NCBI GenBank assembly: GCA_019634415.1
Contig: JAHQVJ010000117.1
Location: forward strand, 83,878-147,877
Origin: Myxococcales bacterium
GTDB taxonomy: Bacteria; Myxococcota_A; UBA796; GCA-2862545
Direction of reading: 5' to 3'
DNA length: 64,000 nt
This document shows, piece after piece, positions 1 to 9,800 of the stretch (position 1 is its first letter; every line of letters begins with the position of its first letter). A program made the translations under genes and the position numbers. The notes beneath the pieces are model-generated. The model worked only from the letters and a program-made list of their open reading frames with translations. It made no database searches and had not been told where the DNA came from.

Positions 1-1818
1 CTGGCCGCCCCCTACCCCTCCGACCCTGGCCAGGTGCGGCGGCTGATGGTGGACCACCTCGTGCAGCCCGTGCGCTTCCGGGCCCTGGTGGAGCGCCTGT
101 ACGACGACGGGGTGCGCGTGTTCCTGCAGCTGGGCCAGGGCAGCGTGCCGGGGTTCGTGGGCGACACGTTGGCGGATCGGCCCCACCTGGCGCTGTCGGC
201 GAGCGAGGAGCGGCGCAGCCACGCAGCCCAGCTGCGCACCCTGCGGCTCGCGCTGTTCGTGGAGGGACTCGGGCAGGCGCCCGCTGCCGAGGAGCGGCTG
301 CAGATCTCGCTGTGCACGCCGTCCGTGGCGGTGGGCCGGCCCCTGGGCACGTCGGCGCCCGCCCTCGAGGGCGCCGATCCGATGGCTGCGGCGCTGCGCG
401 CGACCACGGCTGCGCTCACGGCCGGGGCGGCGGACGTGGTGCAGGCCCTGCGGCAGACCGCACCTGCGCCGCGCGAGGTGCGGATCCGGCGCACCCTGTC
501 GGTGGCGGAGATCGGGGCCCTTCGGGACCACAGCTTCTTTCCGCAGGCGCCGGGGTGGACCGCGCTGGCCGAGCTGGATCCGGTGGTGCCGCTGACCTTC
601 ATGGTGGAGATGTTGGCGGATGCTGCCCAGCAGCTGCATCCCGACCGGGCTGTCGTGGCCCTCACCGAGCTGCGGGCCACCCGCTGGCTGCGGGTGCATC
701 CGCCCGCACAGGTACAGATCGTGGCTCGCGAGGCCGCAGACGGCTGGGTGGACGTGGCCCTCGAGGGGTACGCCTCGGCGCGGGTCCAGCTGGTCCCCGA
801 GGAGCGAGCACGGCCCGCGTCGACGATGGCGCCTCTGGCGAGCCCCGCGGCCCCGCCCCACGACGCCGCCACCATCTACGCCGAGCGCTACATGTTCCAC
901 GGGCCCGCCTACCAGGGGATCACGGCGGTGCGCGCCCTGGACGACGGCGGCCTGGACGGCGATCTGGTGGCGCTGCCCGCCCCCGGCGCCCTGCTCGACG
1001 CCGCCGGTCAGCTCGCCGGCTACTGGCTCATGGCCACCCACGCCACCGACCAGCTCACGCTGCCCACGGGGGTTCGGGCGATCCGCTGGTTCGGTCCGGC
1101 ACCTGCGGTCGGCGAGCAGGTGCCGTGCCGGGTGCGGGTGGTGGCGGTGGACGCCCAGCAGCTCGTGGCCGACATCGAGCTGGGGCCTCCCGAGGCCGTG
1201 TGGTGCACGTTGAGCGGCTGGGCCGACCACCGCTTCGCGTCGGACGCCCGGGTGCTGGACGCGATGCGGCTGCCGGAGCGGCACGTGCTTAGCGAAGACG
1301 TCGGCGGCTTCAGCGTGTTCTTGGAGGAGCGGCACCGGGCGCCGTCGCGCGACTGGCTGGCCCGCCGCACCCTCACCGAGGCCGAGCGCGCCCAGATGAC
1401 GCAGACCCCACCCCGGCAGCAGCGCGCGTTCCTGAACCAGCGCATCGCTGCCAAGGACGCCGTGCGCCGGTGGCTGTGGCAGGCAGGCCACGGGCCGATC
1501 TTTCCGGCGCAGATCACGCTGTCGCCAGATCTTCGGGGGGCGACGGCCCCGGGTGGCGAGCGGGTCGCGGTGGCGACGGCGGCCGCCCCACGTGGCGCTG
1601 TGGCGCTGGCGGGGGATCGAGCGGAGGCTGCCCCCCTGTGGCTGCTCGAGCAGCGGCCCACCGAGCGCGATCTCCGTGGGTGGCTGGCTGCCGCGCGGGG
1701 GGTGGCGCTCGATCCGAGCTGGGTCGTGCGGTCCGAAGACGATGGTGCCGTGGTCGACGGTGCTGTGGTCGGTGTGCGATCTGTGTTCGACCACGTCGTG
1801 CTGTGGAGAGGCCCGTGA
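1..1818 (+). CDS. Iterative type I polyketide synthase, C-terminal part (AT end, DH, PPTase), 5' truncated
   Basis: The reading frame is open from the first base, so the N-terminal part (expected ketosynthase and most of the acyltransferase) lies outside the window. Visible residues 1-70 look like an acyltransferase C-terminus. A double-hotdog dehydratase follows, with DHSFF near residue 178 (catalytic His) and HGPAYQGI near residue 300. The last 130 residues resemble a 4'-phosphopantetheinyl transferase (AAKDAVRRWLW near 483). A DH fused to a terminal PPTase is typical of PUFA-synthase-like and enediyne-like iterative PKSs. It is co-translated with a free ACP through a GTGA overlap. The product cannot be named from this fragment. 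Confidence 0.8.
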   Translation: MAAPYPSDPGQVRRLMVDHLVQPVRFRALVERLYDDGVRVFLQLGQGSVPGFVGDTLADRPHLALSASEERRSHAAQLRTLRLALFVEGLGQAPAAEERLQISLCTPSVAVGRPLGTSAPALEGADPMAAALRATTAALTAGAADVVQALRQTAPAPREVRIRRTLSVAEIGALRDHSFFPQAPGWTALAELDPVVPLTFMVEMLADAAQQLHPDRAVVALTELRATRWLRVHPPAQVQIVAREAADGWVDVALEGYASARVQLVPEERARPASTMAPLASPAAPPHDAATIYAERYMFHGPAYQGITAVRALDDGGLDGDLVALPAPGALLDAAGQLAGYWLMATHATDQLTLPTGVRAIRWFGPAPAVGEQVPCRVRVVAVDAQQLVADIELGPPEAVWCTLSGWADHRFASDARVLDAMRLPERHVLSEDVGGFSVFLEERHRAPSRDWLARRTLTEAERAQMTQTPPRQQRAFLNQRIAAKDAVRRWLWQAGHGPIFPAQITLSPDLRGATAPGGERVAVATAAAPRGAVALAGDRAEAAPLWLLEQRPTERDLRGWLAAARGVALDPSWVVRSEDDGAVVDGAVVGVRSVFDHVVLWRGP

Positions 1819-2090
1819 GCGATTCGTCCGACACCCTGACCGTGCTGATCTCGATGCTGGCCGACGTCATGGGACCCGACTTCGATCCCACCCTCGAGGT
1901 GGGGCTGGACACCTCCTTCTCCGACGATCTGGAGCTCGAGAGCATCGAGCTGGTCGCGCTCGCCGAGCGGGTGCAGGCCCACTACGGCAGCGACGCGGAC
2001 TTCGTGGCGTGGCTGTCGACGCTGCAGCTCGATCAGATCATCGAGCTGACGGTGGGCGACGTGGTGCGGTTCGTGGACGGCGCACGGTGA
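1815..2090 (+). CDS. Acyl carrier protein (free-standing)
   Basis: A 91-residue acidic protein. The motif DDLELESIELVALAERV places a Ser where the phosphopantetheine arm is normally attached (classically DSL, here ESI). The GTG start overlaps the PKS stop (GTGA), and its own stop overlaps the GTG of the next gene, so the four neighbouring genes are translationally coupled. It probably carries the growing chain for the upstream synthase and is activated by that protein's fused PPTase (inference). The length is normal for an ACP. Confidence 0.85.
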   Translation: MSDSSDTLTVLISMLADVMGPDFDPTLEVGLDTSFSDDLELESIELVALAERVQAHYGSDADFVAWLSTLQLDQIIELTVGDVVRFVDGAR

Positions 2091-2830
2091 GCGCACCCGC
2101 GCTGAACGTGGTGAGCTCGGGGCAGGGTCCGCCCGTGGTGCTGCTCCACGGCCTGCTGCTGGGCTCCGTGGCGCAGTGGTACTTCACCCTCGCGCCCGCG
2201 CTGGCGCTGCACCATCGGGTGGTGATGTTCGATCTGCGGGGCCATGGGCGCTCCGAGGTCGCGGCCAGCGGGTACGACCTGGCGACCCTGGCGGATGATC
2301 TGCAGCGGGTGCGTGCGGAGCAGGGGATCACCGAGCCGATGGATCTGGTGGGCCACAGCTACGGCGGGCTGGTGGCGCTCACGCTGGCGCTGCGGGAGCC
2401 TGGGTGGGTGCGGCGCCTGGTGCTGGTGGACGTGCCGCTGCCGCCTGGGGATCCGCAGTGGCGCCGCCCCATCGAGGAGGCAGGCGTGGACGGCCTGCTG
2501 GCGATGCTGCCGGAGGGGGTGCGGGAGCAGGTGCTCTCGGGAGGGCGCCGCAGCCGGAAGCTGCTGGCGCGCCTGGCGCAGCTCGCCCAGCGCACCACGC
2601 TGCTCGACGATGTGGCCGCGGAGCGGGATCTACAGGATGCGCAGCTCGCGCAGCTGCCGCATCGCACGCTGTGCCTGGTGGGTGAGGAGTCGGCGTGCCG
2701 AAGCGCGATGGCGCGCCTACAGCGCGTGATCCCCGAGGCGCGCCTGGAGGTGGTGCCGGGCGGCCACTTCGTGCCGGTGGAGGCACCGGACGCGCTGATT
2801 GCGCACGTGCAGGGGTTCCTCGATGCCTGA
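2087..2830 (+). CDS. Alpha/beta hydrolase, probable thioesterase or cyclase of the PKS operon
   Basis: 247 residues with a classical alpha/beta-hydrolase fold: an LLHGLLLGS oxyanion loop, LRGHGRS after strand 4, the nucleophile elbow GHSYGG (Ser91) and a C-terminal His in GGHFVPVE. The GTG start overlaps the ACP stop (GTGA). Its position directly behind an ACP suggests release, cyclisation or editing of the polyketide. The next gene is a paralogue, so the two may act on different intermediates. The substrate cannot be read from the sequence. Confidence 0.8.
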   Translation: MSAPALNVVSSGQGPPVVLLHGLLLGSVAQWYFTLAPALALHHRVVMFDLRGHGRSEVAASGYDLATLADDLQRVRAEQGITEPMDLVGHSYGGLVALTLALREPGWVRRLVLVDVPLPPGDPQWRRPIEEAGVDGLLAMLPEGVREQVLSGGRRSRKLLARLAQLAQRTTLLDDVAAERDLQDAQLAQLPHRTLCLVGEESACRSAMARLQRVIPEARLEVVPGGHFVPVEAPDALIAHVQGFLDA

Positions 2831-3608
2831 GATCTCCATCGGCGGCCTGCAGCTGCATCTCCAGCAGCTGGAGCCTTCCCCTGAGCTTCGCGGTCGACCT
2901 CCCGTGATCTTCGTGCACGGCCTGGTGATGGACAACCTCGCCAGCTGGTACTTCACCGTCGCGCACCCCGTCGCCACCTTCCGCGAGGTGTGGCTGTACG
3001 ATCTGCGCGGCCACGGGCGCAGCCAGCGCCCCCCGTCCGGCTACGATCTCGACAGCCTCGTCGCCGAGCTCCTCGGAGTCGCCGCGCAGGCCGGCACCGG
3101 CCCCGCCGTGCTGGTCGGCCACAGCTTCGGCGGGCTCCTCGCCCTCGCCACCGCCGTCGCCGCCCCCGACCGCGTCGCTGGGCTCGTGCTCGTCGACGCG
3201 CTGCTGCCCGAGCCCGGCTGGGGCGAGACCATGGCTCGCACCCTGTCGCTCACCGGGCAGGAGCGCGACGCGCTGATCGGCGAGCGCTTCACCGCCTGGC
3301 TCGGTCGCCACAGCCGACGCAAGCGCACCCGCCTCGAGACCCAGGCGCGCGCACTCGTGGAGCAGACCACGCTGCTCTCCGATCTGCGCCGCTCGCGCAG
3401 CTACCCCGATGCCGCCTACGCCGCCGTGCAGGCCCCCACCCTCGCGCTGTACGGAGCCGAGTCCGACGTGCGCGGCCACGGCGAGCGGCTCGCCGCCCAG
3501 CTGCCGCAGTGCACGCTGCAGCTGGTGGACGGCTGCACCCACTCGCTGATGTGGGAGCGCACCGACGTGGTCCGCGAGCGCATCGTGACGTGGTTGAGGG
3601 GTCGCTGA
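2823..3608 (+). CDS. Alpha/beta hydrolase, second tandem copy
   Basis: 261 residues, paralogous to the upstream hydrolase and sharing WYFTVA and LRGHGRSQ. The nucleophile elbow is GHSFGG (Ser101) and the likely catalytic His is in DGCTHSLMWE. The ATG start lies inside the end of the previous gene, and the stop overlaps the ATG of the glycosyltransferase. Two hydrolases in tandem after a PKS/ACP pair suggest separate thioesterase and cyclase roles, which is inference. It could also be an acyltransferase-like member of the fold. Confidence 0.78.
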   Translation: MPEISIGGLQLHLQQLEPSPELRGRPPVIFVHGLVMDNLASWYFTVAHPVATFREVWLYDLRGHGRSQRPPSGYDLDSLVAELLGVAAQAGTGPAVLVGHSFGGLLALATAVAAPDRVAGLVLVDALLPEPGWGETMARTLSLTGQERDALIGERFTAWLGRHSRRKRTRLETQARALVEQTTLLSDLRRSRSYPDAAYAAVQAPTLALYGAESDVRGHGERLAAQLPQCTLQLVDGCTHSLMWERTDVVRERIVTWLRGR

Positions 3609-4789
3609 TGGCGCGCTTCGTGTTCGTGGTGCCGCCGCTCACCGGTCACGTGAACCCCACCCTCGGCGTGGCCGCCGCCCTGCAGGAGCGCGGGCACACC
3701 GTGGCCTGGGTCGGCCACCCGCAGCAGGTGCAGCCGCTGCTGCCCGCCGATGCCACCCTCTGGCCGCTCCCCCAGGACGGCGACGCCCACGCCTTCGCGC
3801 AGTCGCGGGAGAGGGGGGCCGAGCTGAAGGGGCTCGCCTCCATCAAGTTCTTCGTGGAGGAGTTCCAGATCCCGCTGGCGCGGCAGATGGCGCCTGGCGT
3901 GCGAGCCGCCATCGAGCAGCTGCAGCCCGACGTGCTCGTGGTGGACCAGCAGGCGCTCGCCGGAGCGGTGCTCGCCCGGCAGCTTCGGATCCCGTGGGCG
4001 ACGTCGGCCACCACCACCGCCGAGATCGTGAAGCCCTGGGCAGCGTTTCCCCAGGTGGCACGGTGGCGCCAGGCGCAGCTCGCCGAGCTGCAGGAGACGC
4101 TGGGCGGGCCCGTGGTGGCCGAGCCCTCGGTGTCGGAGCGGTTGGTGCTGGTGTACTCCACGCGGGCGCTGGTGGGCGACCATCCCGTGGACGAGCAGGT
4201 GGCGTTCGTGGGGCCCATGACGCGGGGGGATCGGCCCCACGTGCCCTTTCCCTGGGATGCGCTGATGGATCGGCCGCGGGTGCTGGTGTCGCTGGGAACC
4301 GTGAGTGCGCGCCGCGGCCCTCGCTTCTACCAGGTGGTGGCCGAAGCCCTCGCCGGGGAGCCGGTGCAGGGGATCCTGGTGGCCCCGGAGTCGCTGATCC
4401 CGCCGCTGCCCGACAACATCCTGAGACGGGACTTCGTGCCCCAGCTGCAGCTGCTCCCCCATGTGCAGGCCGTGGTGAGCCACGGAGGCCACAACACCGT
4501 CTGCGAGACGCTCGCCCACGGGCTGCCCCTCGTCGTCACCCCCATCCGAGACGATCAGCCCGTGGTGGCCCAGCAGGTGGCGGATGCCGGCGCTGGGATC
4601 CGATTGCCATTCGGGCGGTTGCGCGCCCCTCGGCTGCGCCAGGCGATCCGAGAGGTGCTCACCGATCCAGAGTACCGGCGTTCGGCAGAGCGCATCCAGT
4701 CGAGCTTCACCGCCTCGAAAGGAGCGCCCGGTGCAGCCACTCTTCTCGAACAGCTCTTGCCCGGCTCCAGAGAACCGTCCATCGCCTGA
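3608..4789 (+). CDS. UGT/MGT-family glycosyltransferase (GT-B fold)
   Basis: 393 residues. The N-terminal acceptor domain begins with PPLTGHVNPTLGVAAAL, typical of macrolide and sterol glycosyltransferases. The C-terminal donor domain has VLVSLGT and the nucleotide-sugar motif VSHGGHNTVCETLAHG near residue 290, followed by PLVVTPIRDDQP. It is the last gene of the coupled PKS operon (ATG overlaps the previous stop), so it probably glycosylates the polyketide or lipid product. Donor sugar and acceptor are unknown. Confidence 0.85.
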   Translation: MARFVFVVPPLTGHVNPTLGVAAALQERGHTVAWVGHPQQVQPLLPADATLWPLPQDGDAHAFAQSRERGAELKGLASIKFFVEEFQIPLARQMAPGVRAAIEQLQPDVLVVDQQALAGAVLARQLRIPWATSATTTAEIVKPWAAFPQVARWRQAQLAELQETLGGPVVAEPSVSERLVLVYSTRALVGDHPVDEQVAFVGPMTRGDRPHVPFPWDALMDRPRVLVSLGTVSARRGPRFYQVVAEALAGEPVQGILVAPESLIPPLPDNILRRDFVPQLQLLPHVQAVVSHGGHNTVCETLAHGLPLVVTPIRDDQPVVAQQVADAGAGIRLPFGRLRAPRLRQAIREVLTDPEYRRSAERIQSSFTASKGAPGAATLLEQLLPGSREPSIA

Positions 4790-4836
4790 CCAAAAAGGGA
4801 AACAACGCCCCCCTCGACAACGGTAGACTGCAGCGG

Positions 4837-6615
4837 GTGAGCCCCCCCCTTCACCACGGCTGGCCCGAGCTACGGGACCGCGTCGACTCTTGGTTGGCGC
4901 TGGGGCTCGCAGACGACCAGCTCAGCCCCGCCCATCGCCGCCGGGTACAGGTGATCACCGCCGTCACCGCCACCATCGTGCTGGTGGCCATTCCCTTCGT
5001 CTTCCAGTACGCGTGGCTCGGCGTGCCCCGCATGTCGGTGGCCGTGCTGATCACCATCGCCATCGGCATCGGCAACGTCGCCTGGATGCACCGCTCCCAC
5101 GACGTGGTGTTGGCCGGGTACGTCGGCGTGGGCGCCCTGATGTGTCTGCTGCTCGCGAGCAACGTGGTGTCCGGCGGCTTCTACGATCCGAACTTCGCCT
5201 GGCTGTACGTCATCCCCATGCTGGCCGCGCTGCTCGTGGATGCACGAGCGGGGTGGGTGTTCACGGCGGTGGTGCTGGTGACCACCGTGGCGTTCTGGCT
5301 CGTGCACCAACAGGCGCCTCTGCCCAGCTGGATCCCCGAGGAGGCGCACGCCGGTCAGAGCCTCGCCAACCGCGTGTCCGCCATCGCCGCCATCGCCATC
5401 GTGCTCGGCGCCTTGGCGAGCCGGGAGGCCTTCTCCAGCCGGCTGCTCCGTCGCGCCAACCAAGATCTACGCGACGAGATGGCGCAGCGCCTCGAGATGC
5501 AGACCCGGCTCGTGCAGACCGAGCGCATGGCCTCGATGGGCGAGCTCGCGGCCGGCATGGCCCACGAGGTGAACAACCCGCTCACCTACCTGATCGGCAA
5601 CCTACACATGGTGCAGGAGATCTTGCCCGAGCTGCCCGCCGCAAAGCGCGAGGAGATCGCACCCATGCTCGAGGACGCCCTCGACGGCGCCGACCGGGTG
5701 CGCCTCATCGTGCGCGATCTGAAGACCTTCACCCGACCCAACGACGAGATCACCCGCGTGGACGTGGCGAGCGCCTTCGAGCGCGCCAGCAAGCTGGTGT
5801 CCGCCGAGCTCAAGCACCGGGCGCACCTCGTCACCGAGTTCAGCGGAGTGGCTCAGATCTACGCCAACGAGGCGCGCATCGTGCAGGTGGCCATCAACCT
5901 GCTCACCAATGCGTCGCAGGCCATCGAGGAGGGGCACCGCGACGGCAACGAGGTGCGCGTGCGCGTGCAGAACCAGGGCGACATGGTGATCGTCGAGGTG
6001 TCCGACACCGGCCGGGGCATGGATCCCACCGTGCAGCGGCGGGCCTTCGAGCCTCTCTTCACCACGAAGCAGCCCGGCATCGGCACAGGCCTCGGTCTGT
6101 CCATCTGCCGCAGCATCCTGAGCTCCGTGGGCGGCACCATCCAGCTGCACAGCACGCCCGGCCTCGGCACCACCGTGTGTCTGCGAATCCCCGCCGCACC
6201 GGCCCCAGGGCACACGCCCCAGGCCCCTCCCCTGGTGCCCGTGCCCCACCGCACCCTGAAGATCCTCGCGGTGGACGACGAGGAGCAGATCCTGTCGTGG
6301 CTCGGGCGGGAGCTGGCAGAGCACGACGTCACCACCGAGACGGACGGCGCGCGTGCGGTGAGCCTGTTCTGCACGGGCCGCTTCGACGTGATGCTGTGCG
6401 ATCTGATGATGCCCAACCTCACGGGTCAGGGCATCCACATCGCCCTGCAGGAGCGGGCGCCCGACCTGGCGGGCCGCATCGTGTTCATGACGGGCGGCAC
6501 CTTCACGCCCACGGGCGAGGCCTTTGCGCGCTCCGACGGGCTCAAGGTGCTGCAGAAGCCGATGGAGGCGCAGGCCCTGAGGCGCGCGCTGGCCGAGGTC
6601 GCCGCCCCCTGGTAG
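4837..6615 (+). CDS. Membrane hybrid sensor histidine kinase with receiver domain
   Basis: 592 residues with the GTG start. Five or six hydrophobic segments occupy residues 40-205 with no large periplasmic sensor. A short coiled linker leads to HisKA with MAHEVNNPLTY (His243), then HATPase motifs NLLTNASQAI, DTGRGM and GTGLGLSI, and a C-terminal receiver with DDEE and phospho-acceptor Asp522 in CDLMMPN. The order is typical of hybrid kinases of the NtrB type. The reading frame is open far upstream, but 4837 is where the protein-like sequence starts. TAGACT at 4823-4828 would place the transcript start almost on the GTG. No output regulator is adjacent. Confidence 0.85.
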   Translation: MSPPLHHGWPELRDRVDSWLALGLADDQLSPAHRRRVQVITAVTATIVLVAIPFVFQYAWLGVPRMSVAVLITIAIGIGNVAWMHRSHDVVLAGYVGVGALMCLLLASNVVSGGFYDPNFAWLYVIPMLAALLVDARAGWVFTAVVLVTTVAFWLVHQQAPLPSWIPEEAHAGQSLANRVSAIAAIAIVLGALASREAFSSRLLRRANQDLRDEMAQRLEMQTRLVQTERMASMGELAAGMAHEVNNPLTYLIGNLHMVQEILPELPAAKREEIAPMLEDALDGADRVRLIVRDLKTFTRPNDEITRVDVASAFERASKLVSAELKHRAHLVTEFSGVAQIYANEARIVQVAINLLTNASQAIEEGHRDGNEVRVRVQNQGDMVIVEVSDTGRGMDPTVQRRAFEPLFTTKQPGIGTGLGLSICRSILSSVGGTIQLHSTPGLGTTVCLRIPAAPAPGHTPQAPPLVPVPHRTLKILAVDDEEQILSWLGRELAEHDVTTETDGARAVSLFCTGRFDVMLCDLMMPNLTGQGIHIALQERAPDLAGRIVFMTGGTFTPTGEAFARSDGLKVLQKPMEAQALRRALAEVAAPW

Positions 6616-6671
6616 GCGCCCAGCCGAACAGACCCGACACAATCGGCGAGCTGGTGGTACCAGCCGCAGAG

Positions 6672-6711
6672 CCTGCACGTCACGGAGTGCACTGAAACAC
6701 CCGCGTGCAGG
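6672..6711 (+). repeat. Inverted repeat between kinase and Tricorn-like protease
   Basis: CCTGCACG at 6672-6679 is repeated inverted as CGTGCAGG at 6704-6711, with a 24-nt loop. It lies in the 197-bp spacer after the kinase stop. There is no T-run, so it could be a factor-assisted terminator or an operator for the downstream gene; the sequence does not decide. Confidence 0.35.
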
Positions 6712-6812
6712 TGTCTCGATCCTTCTCGATGCAAACACGGAGCGTCCGGTGCCCTCGCTCGTGGTGACGGGCGAGATCCGCAGGATAGAGGGCGCGACCC
6801 GTAGGAGTTGCG

Positions 6813-9800
6813 ATGACGTTCGCCCTCGCCATGCTCGCATGGCCCAGCTCTGCTGCCGCTGCGCCCGGATACCTGCGAACCCCCGACGTGCACGGCCAGC
6901 GCGTCGTCTTCTCCGCCGAAGGCGACCTGTGGACCGCCAGCCTCGACGGAGGAACGGCCACCCGCCTCACACGATCTCCGGGCGTGGAGACCCTCCCGAA
7001 GTTCTCCCCCGACGGCACGAAGGTCGCCTTCAGCGGTGCGTACGACGGCAACACCGAGGTGTACGTGGTGAGCGCCGAGGGCGGAGAGCCCATGCGGATC
7101 ACCTGGCATCCCGGCACCGACCAACCCGTCGCCTGGCTCGACGACGACACCTTGGCCTTCCGCAGCAACCGCATGGAGCCCCACGGACGCTTCGAGCTGT
7201 TCGAGGTGCCCGCCAGCGGTGGCGATCCCGATCGGCTGCCGCTCGGCTGGTCGGCCTTGCTCTCCGCCGACCCCGACAGCGGCATGTGGGCCTTCAACCG
7301 GATCTCGCGCGAGTTCCGCACCTGGAAGCGGTACCGGGGCGGCACCGCCCAGGATCTGTGGGTCGGTGACCCCGAGAAGGCCGACTACAAGAAGGTCACG
7401 GACTTCGACGGCACCGACGCGTTCCCCATGTGGCACGGCGGGCGCGTCTACTTCGTGAGCGACAAGGGCGGCACCTACAACCTGTGGTCCATCGCGCCGG
7501 ACGGCTCGGATCGGCAGCAGCACACCGTGCACACCGAGTGGGACGTGCGCTGGCCCGAGATGGGCGACGACGGCCGCATCGTCTACATGCTCGGCGGCGA
7601 CGTGTGGCTGTACGACATCGGCGCCGAGAGCGACACCAAGCTCGAGATCGACGTGCCCAGCGACCGGGTGCGCACCCGCACGCGCTTCCCCAACGCCACC
7701 GGCGCCTTCAGCTGGGGCCACATCTCCCCCGACGGCGAGCGCGTGCTCTACACCACCCGGGGCGAGATCTTCAGCGTGCCCGTGGAGGAGGGCGTCACCC
7801 TACCCATCACCTCGGGCAGCGGCAGCCGCGAGAGCTGGGGCGAGTTCTCCCCCGACGGCAAGCGCGTGGTCTACGTGACCGACAAGAGCGGCGAAGAGGC
7901 CATCGTCACCGCGGACGCCTGGGGCCGCGGCAACGAGAAGGTGGTGGTGCGCGCCGGCGAGAACGGCTGGCACTTCCCCCCCACCTACTCCCCCAACGGC
8001 CGGCGCCTCGCCTTCGCCGATCACACCCGGTCGCTGTTCGTGGTGCCCGCCGACGGCTCCACCTCCCCGCGCAAGGTCGACAGCTCCGAGCAGTGGGAGA
8101 TCCGCGAGTACCGCTGGAGCCCCGACAGCCGCTGGCTCGCCTACACCAAGGTGGACGAGCTGCAGATGCAGTCCATCTGGATCTGGGACAGCCGCACGGG
8201 CGTCACCCGCCGCGTGACCGGTCCCTCCACCGACGACCACTCCCCCGCCTGGGATCCGGAGGGCCGCTACCTGTACTTCCTGGGCGAGCGCCACGTGAGC
8301 CCGATGCTCGGCCGCCGGGACTTCAGCTACGTGCTGTCCACCACCACCCGGCCCTACGCGCTGATGCTGCGCCCCGACGTCGACGTGCCCTTCCTGCAGG
8401 ACGCCGGCGCCCCGCCCCCCACCTCAGCACCCGAGGAAGGGCGCAAGGCCAAGAAGCGCAAGCAGCGCAAGAAGAAGCTCGGGATCGACGACGACGAGCC
8501 CAAGATCAAGCCCATCGCCATCAACTTCACGGGCATCGAAGACCGGGCCGTGCGCTTCCCCATCGACCACGGCCTGTACTCCGACCTCGCCGCCGGCAAG
8601 GGCAAGGTCTACTTCATGAAGTGGCGGCACGGGGGCATGAACGACCAGCTGAAGAAGGCGCCGAAGGGCGGCCAGCTCGTCGCCTTCGATCTGGAGGAGA
8701 AGGAGAGCAAGGTCGTGCACGCCGACGTGAGCGGCTACGAGCTGTCGCGCGACCTCGAGACCCTGGCCATGCTGCACCAGGGCGGCAAGATCAGCGTGAC
8801 GGACGGCAAGGAAGAGCCCGAGCAGGTGGACCTGTCGGGCATCGTCATCGAGCTCGATCCGCAGGAGGAGTGGGCGCAGATGTTCCACGAGGGCTGGCGC
8901 CTGATGCGGGACTTCTACTGGGACGAGAGCATGGGCGGCGTGGACTGGCAGGCGGAGCGCGACAAGTACGCCGCCCTGCTGCCACGCCTGTCGGTGCGCA
9001 GCGACCTGCGCGACGTGATGGGCGAGCTCATCGGCGAGCTGGCCACCTCCCACACCTACGTGTGGGGCGGCGACGTCGAACGCGGGCCGCAGGTGGCCAT
9101 CGGGCTGCTGGGCGCCGATCTACAGCGCCAGGGCTCGGCTTACCGGGTGCAGCGGATCTACCGCGGCGATCCCGTGGACGAGATCACCTCCCCGCTGGCC
9201 GCACCGGGCGTGAACGTGAAGGAGGGCGACTACATCCTGCGGGTCAACAACCGCCCCTTCCCCGACGGCGCCCCCTACACCGAGCTGCTGCACGGCCTGG
9301 CGGGCAAGTCGGTGCTGCTCACCGTCAACAGCCAGCCCTCGATGCGGGGCGCACGCACGGTGGTGGTCACCCCCATGAGCAACGAGCGGCAGATCCGCTA
9401 CGTCGACTGGGTGCGGAAGAACCGCGAGTACGTGGCCGAGAAGAGCGGCGGCAAGTTCGGCTACCTGCACATCCCCGACATGGGCACCCGCGGCCTGGTG
9501 CAGTTCGAGCGCTGGTTCTACAACCAGCTCGACAAGGAAGGCATGGTGGTCGACGTGCGCTGGAACGGCGGCGGCTTCGTGAGCCAGCTGATCCTCGAGC
9601 GCTTCCGTCGCAAGGTGGACGCCTTCGATCGCGCCCGCAACGGCGGCGTGTGGACCTACCCCTCCTCGGTGCTCAACGGCCCCTTCGTGGTGCTGCTCAA
9701 CGAGCACGCCGGCTCCGACGGCGACATCTTCCCGGCCAACGTGCAGGCCGAGGGGCTCGCGCCGGTGATCGGCGTGCGCTCCTGGGGCGGCGTGGTGGGG

